Origin: Brachyspira pilosicoli
GTDB taxonomy: Bacteria; Spirochaetota; Brachyspiria; Brachyspirales; Brachyspiraceae
Length of the DNA: 64,000 bases
Direction: 5' to 3'
Assembly: GCF_036997485.1 (NCBI RefSeq)
Contig: NZ_JAWLPU010000002.1
Coordinates: 496,001 to 560,000, forward strand
In this document: positions 48,183-56,461 of the stretch, in pieces
Numbering within the stretch: position 1 is the first letter of the stretch
Layout of the letters: each line of letters starts with the position of its first letter
Notes under the pieces: model-generated
What the model was told of the DNA's origin: nothing
Database searches by the model: none
What the model saw: only the letters and a program-made list of their open reading frames with translations
Translations under genes and position numbers: made by a program

Positions 48183-49793
48183 CTAATATCCAATAATAGC
48201 AGAATCAGTTCTATAATCACACCCGCCATATAATACATCATTCTCATTTCTAAATACTATCTGCCCTCTTCCAAAATATCCAAAGCCATTTAATTTATCT
48301 TTTTTAACTACATTATGCCCCTTGCTTTGAAGCTCTGATGCTAAATTATTATCAAAATTATGTTCTAACTCTATATTTTTTTCGCCAACCCATTGCCATC
48401 TTGGCTTATCTAATGCACTCTGCGGATTAAGGTTATCATCTATCATATTTCTTAAAACCTGTAAATGTCCCTGAGGCTGCATAAAAGCCCCCATCACTCC
48501 AAATGCACCAATAGGTTTATTGTCTTTGCATAAAAAACCAGGTATTATAGTGTGATAAGGCTTTTTTCTTGGTGCTATAAAATTCGCTGATGATTTATCT
48601 AAAGAGAAATTAGCCCCCCTATTATGCAATGCAATCCCCGTTTCTGGTATTACTATACCCGAACCAAAGCCCATGTAATTACTCTCTATAAAAGAAACCA
48701 TATTTCCATAAGAATCTGCCGCAGCTAAATAAACTGTATCCCCACTATTAAATATATAATTCGAAGGTTCTAATGCTTTATTTTTTGTTATAAGTTTTGC
48801 TCTTTCTTTGGCATATTCTTTTGAAAGCATTTCCTCAATTCTTACTTTCATGTGTTTTTCATCTGCTATATATTTTTTTGTATCTGTGAATGCAAGTTTT
48901 AATGCTTCTATATCATAATGCGTATTTAACTCATCAAAATTACTAAGTATATTTAATGCCATGAGCACTGTTATTCCATGTCCATTGGGAGGTATCTCAT
49001 AAACATCATAACCTCTATAGTTTGTAGTTATAGGCTCTACCCAACTCGGATAATAATCATTTAAATCTTCTTTAGATAAATAGCCTCCATATCTTTTCAT
49101 AAATCTATCTATTTTCTCAGCAATCTCGCCCCTATAAAAACTCTCTGCATAAGTGCTTCCTATTTCAAATAAAGTCTTAGCATGATGAGGAAGCTTTACA
49201 ATACTTCCAACTTCTGGAGCTTTGCCGTTAAAACTGAAAGTATCAAACCAATATTTAAACTCTTCTCTTTTATTGTTATCAGAAACTTTCAAATAATTAT
49301 TAAAAGCAATATTCCAATCGAAAGCTACTTGCGGCTGTAATGCATATCCATCTTCTGCATATCTGATAGCAGGCTCTAAAACTTCTAACAATTTTAACTT
49401 ACCAAATTTTTTACTTAAAGAAGCCCATGTAGCAGGAATGCCTCCAACAGTGATAGGTATTAGTCCATAATGAGGAACACTATCTAAATTAAGCGACAAT
49501 ATTTTATCAACATCTAAATTTTTTGGTGAAAATCCGCTTCCATTTATAGCATGCAATTTATTATCAAAATAAACTATAGCAAAAGCATCTCCTCCAAGAC
49601 CATTAGAAGTAGGCTCTACAACTGTCAAAGCAGCCGCTGCTGCAATGGCACTGTCTATTGCATTTCCGCCTTTTTTTAATATTTCAATACCAGCCTCTGT
49701 TGCTAATACATTACTGCTTGCAACCATCCCCTTACTCCCAAATACAACATTTCGAGTAGAATTATATTCATTATTATAAAAATTAAATCTCAT
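48183..49793 (-). CDS. Gamma-glutamyltransferase-like Ntn hydrolase
   Basis: 536 aa, single-chain precursor. The large-subunit hallmark GGNAIDSAIAAAAALTVVEPTSNGLGGDAF is near the N-terminus. The autoprocessing site is SGDTVYLAAADSYGNMVS, where Thr becomes the catalytic N-terminus of the small subunit. SNYMGFGSGIVIPETGIALHNRG follows. Absence of a signal peptide and the ...NMVSF-SNY pattern suit the cytosolic YwrD-like branch. Likely hydrolyses gamma-glutamyl compounds; the substrate is unknown. Confidence 0.9.
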   Translation of the reverse strand: MRFNFYNNEYNSTRNVVFGSKGMVASSNVLATEAGIEILKKGGNAIDSAIAAAAALTVVEPTSNGLGGDAFAIVYFDNKLHAINGSGFSPKNLDVDKILSLNLDSVPHYGLIPITVGGIPATWASLSKKFGKLKLLEVLEPAIRYAEDGYALQPQVAFDWNIAFNNYLKVSDNNKREEFKYWFDTFSFNGKAPEVGSIVKLPHHAKTLFEIGSTYAESFYRGEIAEKIDRFMKRYGGYLSKEDLNDYYPSWVEPITTNYRGYDVYEIPPNGHGITVLMALNILSNFDELNTHYDIEALKLAFTDTKKYIADEKHMKVRIEEMLSKEYAKERAKLITKNKALEPSNYIFNSGDTVYLAAADSYGNMVSFIESNYMGFGSGIVIPETGIALHNRGANFSLDKSSANFIAPRKKPYHTIIPGFLCKDNKPIGAFGVMGAFMQPQGHLQVLRNMIDDNLNPQSALDKPRWQWVGEKNIELEHNFDNNLASELQSKGHNVVKKDKLNGFGYFGRGQIVFRNENDVLYGGCDYRTDSAIIGY

Positions 49794-50347
49794 TAAAAAT
49801 ACCTTAAAATATTTATTATATAAAATTATACATTATAAAAAAAATATCACCATTTAATTATAAAAATTTATTTATAATTAAATACAAAGATTCTACCCAT
49901 ATTTTTATTCTCCCTCATGCAACTTTAAAAATATAAATTTATTTTCCTTATGTTGCTCAATTATAAACTCTAACTTCCCTATCTTTTATAAAATTTATAG
50001 TCTCCGCCAACGCACGCTAAACTAAACAAAAATATATAAATCAACTAAAAATACAATTTAAACTTATATTGACAAGTTTATTTAACGTGCGGAAAATATG
50101 CTTATATACTAATCAAAGCCTATGTGCTTTTTTAGTTTGCATTATGAAATATAAAAGTCATAATTTTAAATAATACATAAAACTAATAAAAAAGAGCATA
50201 GTATTAAAATACAGCAAAAAATACTATAATAACTATTTCCTAATATTTATCCAAATACTAAACAGATTTTTTTATACTGTAGTATTGACTATATTGTGCT
50301 TTTATTATATACTAATTTCAAAATTATTGTTAACTTTTTTGGAGGAA
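49794..50347. other. Intergenic region with an inverted-repeat element
   Basis: Lies between a divergent gene (gamma-glutamyltransferase) and rpmB. It holds the 81-bp element at 50011-50091 and otherwise only AT-rich DNA. A promoter for rpmB must lie near its end but is not clear. Confidence 0.6.
50011..50091 (+). repeat. 81-bp inverted-repeat element, copy 1
   Basis: Ends are CGCACGCTAAA and TTTAACGTGCG, an 11-bp terminal inverted repeat with one mismatch. The interior is AT-rich with TAAACAAAAATATATAAAT and AAATACAATTT. A second copy in the opposite orientation is at 59933-60014 and shares the interior blocks. It resembles a MITE or other small palindromic element. No ORF inside. Confidence 0.78.
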
Positions 50348-50350
50348 ATG

Positions 50351-50542
50351 ATGGCAAGAGTATGTGAAATATGTGGCAAAGGTAAACAGAATGGACATAG
50401 CGTTAGCCACTCAAATATTAAAACTAAACGCTCATTCAATGCTAACTTGCAAAATATAAAAATTGAACTTAATGGTTCTACTAAAAAAGCTTTAGTTTGC
50501 ACTAAATGTATTAAAGGAAATAAAGTAGTAAAAGCTAAATAA
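50351..50542 (+). CDS. rpmB: Ribosomal protein bL28
   Basis: 63 aa from ATG 50351 ([27 protein letters not shown]...). The usual L28 start, GGAGG upstream and a neighbouring ATG one codon earlier fix the N-terminus. Cys pairs CEIC and CTKC form the zinc-binding type. Conserved N-rich NGHSVSHSN is the L28 signature. It overlaps the ispH fusion start at 50542 by 1 nt, so the two are co-transcribed. Confidence 0.96.
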   Translation: MARVCEICGKGKQNGHSVSHSNIKTKRSFNANLQNIKIELNGSTKKALVCTKCIKGNKVVKAK

Positions 50543-52272
50543 TGAAAGTAGAAATTGGAAAATTCGCAGGTTTTTGTGACGGTGTTAAATATGCAGTTGA
50601 AAAAACTTTTTCGCAAGCTTCTAAAAGCAACGAAGAGATCTATGTAGATGGTCATCTCATACATAATCCTCAAACATTAGATATGCTTGAAAAAACAGGA
50701 GTTAAAACCTACGAAGATACTGATGATATGTCTGTGCTTGATGATAAAACTGTAATTATAAGAGCACATGGCATATCTCCAGAAAGAAGAGAAGCTCTAT
50801 CTAATCATGCAAAAAAAATAGTTAATCTTACTTGCAAATATGTCGCAAAAATACAGGCTTTGGTAAAAAAACACAGTTCATTAGGATACAGAGTTATTGT
50901 TATAGGAAATCCCAATCACCCTGAAATTATTGGGGTATGCGGTTTTGCAAAAGATGTTTATGTTGTTTATAAAGACGAAGATATAGACAAGCTTCCAGAA
51001 GATGATAAAAAAACTCTAATAGTAGCTCAAACAACCCTTCAAAAAGAAACATTTAACAAATTCGTTTCTCAAATACAAGATAAATACAAAAACTCTGAAT
51101 TAATAATAAAAAATACAATATGCGAAGCTACCGAACAAAGACAAAATGAAATATTGGATATAGCTAAAAGAAATGATGTAGTCCTTGTTATAGGCGGAAG
51201 TGAGAGCAGCAATACCAGAAACTTATACAAAATAGCTTCCAGTATAAAGCCTTCATTTTATGTAGAGTTTAAAGAAGATTTGGAAAAAATAGACCTTACT
51301 CCCTACAAAAACGTAGGTATAATGGCAGGTGCATCAACTCCTGATTGGTTAATAGAAGATATTGCTCAAACTATAAAAGATAATTATTCAAGCAGTTTTT
51401 ATAGAAGTATTAATAAAGTATTTGATTTTCTTAATTATGGTTATATATTCTTTTCCTTTGGTGCTTTCTTAATGTCTTATGCTATTTATGATATTTTAAA
51501 TAAACCCTTTCAATATAGAATAGGGGTGATAGTGGCTTTATATTATTTATTTATGAGTTTGGGTAATGGATACAGCAATTATACCATTAAAATTAGCGAC
51601 AAAAGACGTTATCTCTTCTACCAAAAATATAAACCTGCATTTTTAACCATAATTATAGTAAGTGCATTTATTATGTTTTATAATGCTTATAATATAGATA
51701 CAGGAATATTAATGCTCACCATACTATCCACACTTTTAGGTACAGCATATAACATTAGCTTTGAAAAAAATGATAGATTTAATAATTCTTTTTTCTTTAG
51801 GCTTTTTAAAAGATTAGTTCCATTTAAGGCTATAATAATATCTATTGCAGTTACTACTCTTTTAAATGGTTCCATATTACTTCTTAATAGAAACATATTA
51901 AAAGATAATACATTATCTTATTTATTTTCTGTAAGCATAGTTTTTATATTTATGTTTATAAGACAAGCTTTAATAGAAATAAAATTTTCACAAAGTGATA
52001 AAATAGCAGGAGCTGTTACTTTAACTACTTATATAGATTCGGATAAATTGGCAATTATAACAGCTATTATACCAATAATACTATTAATAGGAGTAATTAT
52101 TGCAAATATATTTTTCTCAGATTTTAATAGTATAAAATATTTTATACCAGTTTTATATAGCAGTATAATATCGTTTATAGTAATGAAAAAAAAGATTATA
52201 ACAAGCAGGCATTTATTTTCTATATTGATAGATTCTACATTATATATATTATTTTTAGCGGCATTAATTTAA
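50542..52272 (+). CDS. ispH: IspH (HMBPP reductase) fused to a UbiA-like membrane domain
   Basis: 576 aa versus about 300 for normal IspH. Residues 1-285 are complete: cluster cysteines 12 (FCDGVK), 98 (LTCKYV) and 194 (NTICEAT); active-site residues His41, His76 (RAHG), His126/Glu128 (HPE), and SSN at 222-224 and Ser265 (AGASTP). This makes IPP and DMAPP in the MEP pathway. Residues about 297-576 form 8-9 helices with UbiA prenyltransferase-like features: RLFKRLVPFKA and DKIAGAVTLTTYI. The Asp-rich NDxxD motif is replaced by NGYSNYTIK. The domain is likely a modified or inactive UbiA homologue. Overlaps rpmB by 1 nt. Confidence 0.85.
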   Translation: MKVEIGKFAGFCDGVKYAVEKTFSQASKSNEEIYVDGHLIHNPQTLDMLEKTGVKTYEDTDDMSVLDDKTVIIRAHGISPERREALSNHAKKIVNLTCKYVAKIQALVKKHSSLGYRVIVIGNPNHPEIIGVCGFAKDVYVVYKDEDIDKLPEDDKKTLIVAQTTLQKETFNKFVSQIQDKYKNSELIIKNTICEATEQRQNEILDIAKRNDVVLVIGGSESSNTRNLYKIASSIKPSFYVEFKEDLEKIDLTPYKNVGIMAGASTPDWLIEDIAQTIKDNYSSSFYRSINKVFDFLNYGYIFFSFGAFLMSYAIYDILNKPFQYRIGVIVALYYLFMSLGNGYSNYTIKISDKRRYLFYQKYKPAFLTIIIVSAFIMFYNAYNIDTGILMLTILSTLLGTAYNISFEKNDRFNNSFFFRLFKRLVPFKAIIISIAVTTLLNGSILLLNRNILKDNTLSYLFSVSIVFIFMFIRQALIEIKFSQSDKIAGAVTLTTYIDSDKLAIITAIIPIILLIGVIIANIFFSDFNSIKYFIPVLYSSIISFIVMKKKIITSRHLFSILIDSTLYILFLAALI

Positions 52273-52319
52273 TTTTAAGTAAAACTTTAATTTACAAAAA
52301 AATTTAATACCGCTAATGA

Positions 52320-53261
52320 TTATTCCTTTCTTCTAAAAAGTGAAGAAGATGATGATTGCAAGTGATTTGCTCTTAAATCTATAAGTTCAAATATAGTAGC
52401 AGAAGATAAACTTTCTCTCAAAGCTTTAGGCGTTTTAAGTAATTTAATAATCTCTTCATTTACCATCCACTCTTCATCATAATTACTGCTAATTGAATCT
52501 CTTGGCGCATATATCATATTGCTTCTTGCTAATACAATAAATCTATTATTTTCATCATAATAGCCTAATTCAGCAATAAAATAAGCATGAGGCATAGCTA
52601 AATTAATATATCTATCTCCATAAATTGCATTAACATCAACTTCTCTATGTATTTCGCCATTTGTAATATCATAACCAAACACATGAAATATCCTTACAGA
52701 TATTCTGCGGTTTTTTAAAGAATGATAAGAAACATCGTTATCGGATATATCCCAATAAAAAAAGCACCATTCAGGGTCTCTCATCATCAAAGTTAATTTA
52801 GTTTCATTATATCTATCAGGCAATTCTCTAACAATATCAACATCATCAGGTATATATTGTGGTTTTTCTTCTTCTTCAACTTTTACTTCAATAATTATCT
52901 CTTCTTCTTTAGTTTTTTTGGCAGTTTTTTTTGCTGTTGTTTTTTTAACAGCAGCAGTTTTTTTAGTAGCTGTTTCTTTTTTTGCTGCTGTTTTCTTTAC
53001 AGATGCTGCTTTTTTTACAGTAGCTGATTCTTTTACAGGAACAGCCTTTTTAGATGCAGTTTTTTTTGCAGCAGAAGCAGATGTTGTTTCTTTTTTTACT
53101 AATTCTTTTTTTGCGGTCGTTTTTTTAGGGGCAGATTCTTCTTTTGACACAGATTTTTTTACTGTTGTTTTTTTAGGAGCGGCGGCTACATCTTTTTTTA
53201 CAGCTGCTTTTTTTACAGCGGTTTCTTTTTTAGTGGTAGTAGTTTTTTTGGTTGTGGCCAT
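52320..53261 (-). CDS. DUF4912 protein with a histone-H1-like N-terminus
   Basis: 313 aa. Residues 1-125 are low complexity Lys/Ala/Thr (KKTTVKK, KKAASVKKTAAKK), like bacterial histone-H1 homologues that bind DNA. An acidic hinge (EEEIIIEVKVEEEEK) follows. The rest is DUF4912: LPDRYNETKLTLMMRDPEWCFFYWDIS and AYFIAELGYYDENNRFIVLARSNMI. DUF4912 function is unknown; the W-F-x-Y-W core resembles carbohydrate-binding modules. The Lys-rich part could bind nucleic acid or envelope polyanions. It has a perfect-looking promoter upstream. Confidence 0.82.
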   Translation of the reverse strand: MATTKKTTTTKKETAVKKAAVKKDVAAAPKKTTVKKSVSKEESAPKKTTAKKELVKKETTSASAAKKTASKKAVPVKESATVKKAASVKKTAAKKETATKKTAAVKKTTAKKTAKKTKEEEIIIEVKVEEEEKPQYIPDDVDIVRELPDRYNETKLTLMMRDPEWCFFYWDISDNDVSYHSLKNRRISVRIFHVFGYDITNGEIHREVDVNAIYGDRYINLAMPHAYFIAELGYYDENNRFIVLARSNMIYAPRDSISSNYDEEWMVNEEIIKLLKTPKALRESLSSATIFELIDLRANHLQSSSSSLFRRKE

Positions 53262-53315
53262 AAATAATTCTCCATAGGTGTAGGATTTTTTAAATATGTA
53301 ATAATCGTTATGTAA

Positions 53316-53343
53316 ATTATAGGATAAATAACTATATTGTCAA
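53316..53343 (-). promoter_or_regulatory. Promoter of the DUF4912 gene
   Basis: On the minus strand: -35 TTGACA (53338-53343), 16-bp spacer, perfect -10 TATAAT (53316-53321), leading to a start about 55 nt downstream. Confidence 0.7.
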
Positions 53344-53425
53344 TAACTTTTTTACTTTTTTATTTTTATATTATTTTTATATTTATTACGATAATTATTG
53401 CATATTATTATTTTTAGGGGTAAAT

Positions 53426-53962
53426 GTGAAAAAATATATTATATTAGTATTTACTATTTTTACTGCTATTTTATTAGCTCAAGAAGATTTCTCTGTTCCT
53501 ATGACTCCAAGTAAGGATCAGCAATTAGATATAGTAGCAAAATATGGAAGTTCTTTAAGTAAATTTGATGGAAGCACAAAAGCGTATGCTCAATTAAAAT
53601 ATTGCATCAGTATATTAGATTCTAGAAATAAAAAGGAATTAAAAGAACATCCAGCATATTCAACTTTAGGTGATGTTTATATGTATGGAGCTACATATTT
53701 GCAAAAAGAGTACAAAGAAGAAAAAATCATAGAAATGTATAATAAGGCTTTAGAGTTGAGAAGTGATCCTAATTCTTATTATTCTCTTGCTCTTATATAT
53801 AAAAATAAATATGATAATGCTGTTAAAAAAAATGATGCTGCTAAAGAAGTAGAATATGGTAAAAAAGTTTATGATAATTTTGATAAATTTGTTATCTTAT
53901 CTGGAAGCGGCAATGTAAAAAAATATAAAGATATTTTAGATTATTTTAGAACTTATAAATAA
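53426..53962 (+). CDS. Exported TPR-like protein
   Basis: 178 aa. Starts with GTG; AGGGG lies upstream and an ATG two bases earlier is immediately followed by TGA. Signal peptide about 1-18 (IILVFTIFTAILLAQ). The mature protein is helical, with a TPR-like segment (YSTLGDVYMYGATYLQKEYKEEKIIEMYNKALELRSDPNSYYSLALIYKNK). Periplasmic and of unknown function. The CASTOR-like channel gene starts 6 nt later, so the two form an operon. Confidence 0.75.
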   Translation: MKKYIILVFTIFTAILLAQEDFSVPMTPSKDQQLDIVAKYGSSLSKFDGSTKAYAQLKYCISILDSRNKKELKEHPAYSTLGDVYMYGATYLQKEYKEEKIIEMYNKALELRSDPNSYYSLALIYKNKYDNAVKKNDAAKEVEYGKKVYDNFDKFVILSGSGNVKKYKDILDYFRTYK

Positions 53963-53967
53963 AAAAC

Positions 53968-55707
53968 ATGATTAAAGAAATATTTAAATATTTAAAATAT
54001 AGAATTGATAGAATGCTTAATAAAGGGTTATTCTATCAATTAATGCTTTTAGTTTGTGTTATAATAATTATTCTCTTAATAGTCTCTGCTTTTATAATAC
54101 TTGTTTTTAATTATCCTATAAAAGATGCTTTTTGGGATAGCTTGATGCAATTTATAGATACAGGAAATATATCATCTGTAGATGGAAGTTTTGGGCTTGT
54201 TATTACTTTCTTAATGGTTACTTTTATAGGGGTATGCGGCTGGGGCTCTCTCATTGCTATGATTAACAAAGCATTACAAGATAGAATAAATAATTTGAGT
54301 AAGGGTAATGCTTTCATTATGGAAAAGGGGCATTCTATAATACTTGGATATGGCGAAGAGGCACTTACTATTATAGAAGAGTTCTTAATTGCAAAAATTA
54401 AAAATATAGTTTTACTTTCTGAACATAATGTTGATATTATTAGAAAAAGGGTTTCCTTTATTAAGGGTTATAGAAAATCTAATATTATTATAAGAGAAGG
54501 CTCTACTAGCAGAATAGAAAACATAAAACTTCTTAATATAAAAAAATGCTCTAGTATATCTATTATTAATAATGATGATACTGAGTCATTAAATATTTTA
54601 CTTGCATTGAAAAAGATTCTAAGTGAAGAAAGAGATGCTAATGATGAAAAGATTAATATATGCCTTTTGGTTCATAATGAGGATACTATAGAGATAATAA
54701 AATCTATGGAAGACGAAAATTTTACCGTGCATATACTTTATAAATATGAGTTATTGTATAAACTTATTTCTCAAAGCATTATATATACAGGTCTTAGCAG
54801 TGTGTATGAGGATTTATTTTCTAATGATGGCAATGATTTTAAAATAGAAAGCAATCATAATTTTGAAAATGATATATTTGAAGAAGCTGCTTTAAAATAT
54901 ATGAATAAAGGAATCATACTTGTAGGTATAATAGAAAATGATATGGAGTTTTTAAAAGTACCTGACAGTAAATATACAATAAAGAAAAATGATAAATTGG
55001 TTACTCTTTATAAAAATAATGATAAAAACGATATCATAACTGCAAATAAAAATGATAAGTATAATAATAACATAGTTCATAATATTTTGTTAATATCTGA
55101 AGAGAAAAATAATAATGATGTTGTAAGAGAGATAAAAGAGTATATAGAAAATGCAAACTTAGAATCTTTAAGTTATGATGCTATAAAAATGCATAAAAAT
55201 AAATATCAATTTCTATTAGAAAAAATAAAAAGCTCTAACATAACAAAAATAGTTTTAATATCAGAAGACAGCATAACAGATGCCAAAAGCATAAATATAC
55301 TTCTTATCATAAGACAAATAATAAAAAAAGAAAATATACAATTATCTATATTATCTTTATTAGATTCTATACAGAAAAGAAATTTAATATATTCTGATGA
55401 TGTTAGAGATTTTATAGTAAGCGGTAAATTAATAGGTATGCTTATGGCTCAGGCTTCTATTGATTATAATATATTATATTTATTTTACGGACTTTTAAGT
55501 AAAAATGGAAAAGATATAATAATATCATCATATTCCAAATATTTTAATGAAAACAAAACTTTTAAAGATGCTTATTTTGATTTGCTTGATAGAGGAATTA
55601 TCATAATAGGAATAAAAAGATATGATGATATACTTTTAAATCCTCCTCAAGACTTTTTATTAGAAAGCAAAGATGAAATAATTATAATAACAACAAGTTA
55701 TATATAA
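53968..55707 (+). CDS. CASTOR/POLLUX-like ion channel with RCK domains
   Basis: 579 aa. Two membrane helices (about 22-48 and 72-96) frame a pore segment (AFWDSLMQFIDTGN), as in two-helix ion channels. A cytoplasmic RCK/TrkA-N Rossmann domain follows (GHSIILGYGEEALTIIEEFL), then TSRIENIKLLNIKKCSSISIINND, a CASTOR/POLLUX signature, and a second RCK-like half. The filter differs from the TVGYG of potassium channels, so ion selectivity is uncertain. It is cotranscribed with a periplasmic TPR-like protein. Confidence 0.82.
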   Translation: MIKEIFKYLKYRIDRMLNKGLFYQLMLLVCVIIIILLIVSAFIILVFNYPIKDAFWDSLMQFIDTGNISSVDGSFGLVITFLMVTFIGVCGWGSLIAMINKALQDRINNLSKGNAFIMEKGHSIILGYGEEALTIIEEFLIAKIKNIVLLSEHNVDIIRKRVSFIKGYRKSNIIIREGSTSRIENIKLLNIKKCSSISIINNDDTESLNILLALKKILSEERDANDEKINICLLVHNEDTIEIIKSMEDENFTVHILYKYELLYKLISQSIIYTGLSSVYEDLFSNDGNDFKIESNHNFENDIFEEAALKYMNKGIILVGIIENDMEFLKVPDSKYTIKKNDKLVTLYKNNDKNDIITANKNDKYNNNIVHNILLISEEKNNNDVVREIKEYIENANLESLSYDAIKMHKNKYQFLLEKIKSSNITKIVLISEDSITDAKSINILLIIRQIIKKENIQLSILSLLDSIQKRNLIYSDDVRDFIVSGKLIGMLMAQASIDYNILYLFYGLLSKNGKDIIISSYSKYFNENKTFKDAYFDLLDRGIIIIGIKRYDDILLNPPQDFLLESKDEIIIITTSYI

Positions 55708-55789
55708 AAAATATTTTCTATATTCTGGGAACTTTTAATCATATATATTCGTCTAACAATAATATAAAATACTACTAAGGGGTATACCT

Positions 55790-56218
55790 ATGAAAAGAAA
55801 TATTTTTATTATCTTGGCATTATTAATAACAACAATTATATCTAATGCCCAAACAGCAAAAACTAATGAGATTGTGTACGAGCTTGACAATGTGAAAGTT
55901 GTCAATAAAAATGGCTTGGCTGTCAAAGATTTTATATCTTTATGGAAGTCTGATCCAAACATCGTATTAATTGATGTTAGAACACCAGAAGAGATAAAAC
56001 AAACAGGAACTATCAAAGGTGCTATTAATATTGATTATAGGGCTAAAGGCTATGCTAAAAAAATATTGTCATTAGATAAAAATAAAAGATATATGTTTTA
56101 TTGTAAAAGTGGAGGACGTTCAGGCAAAACAGTTCAATATATGCTTGACAATGGATTTAAAAATGTGAACTATCTTAAAGACGTCGGATATACAGAATTG
56201 AATGCTGCTTTAAAATAA
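55790..56218 (+). CDS. Exported rhodanese-like protein
   Basis: 142 aa. Signal peptide about 1-20. Rhodanese domain with IVLIDVRTPEEIKQTGTIKGAINID and the active-site loop CKSGGRSGKT (Cys105). It may transfer sulfur or act as a phosphatase-like scaffold in the periplasm. GGGG ribosome-binding sequence precedes the ATG. It is monocistronic with a terminator. Confidence 0.88.
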   Translation: MKRNIFIILALLITTIISNAQTAKTNEIVYELDNVKVVNKNGLAVKDFISLWKSDPNIVLIDVRTPEEIKQTGTIKGAINIDYRAKGYAKKILSLDKNKRYMFYCKSGGRSGKTVQYMLDNGFKNVNYLKDVGYTELNAALK

Positions 56219-56245
56219 AAGTAATTTTTCACTAAACAAAATAAA

Positions 56246-56275
56246 GGAGACTGTTTTTATTACAGCCTCTTTTTT
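56246..56275 (+). terminator. Rhodanese gene terminator
   Basis: Stem GGAGACTGT (56246-56254) with ACAGCCTCT (56262-56270), one A-C mismatch, followed by TTTTTT. The same stem with the same mismatch occurs at 58452-58480. Confidence 0.72.
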
Positions 56276-56461
56276 ATTTGTATATAAATCACTTTCTTTA
56301 AATTTGTATTTAAAATAAATCATTAATATAAAAATATTGAGATTTTTATAAATATGCTATACTATGAATATATCAAATATAAAATAAAATATTAAATTTA
56401 ATTATGTTATGAAACTTATAAATAAAGATAAAAGCAAATAAAAAATTATAAGGGAGTATTT

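Noticed and set aside
52918-53277. Plus-strand frame of 119 codons opposite the Lys-rich tail
   Set aside because: It is the complement of the AAA-rich Lys codons, giving an artificial Phe/Val/Ala-rich frame.
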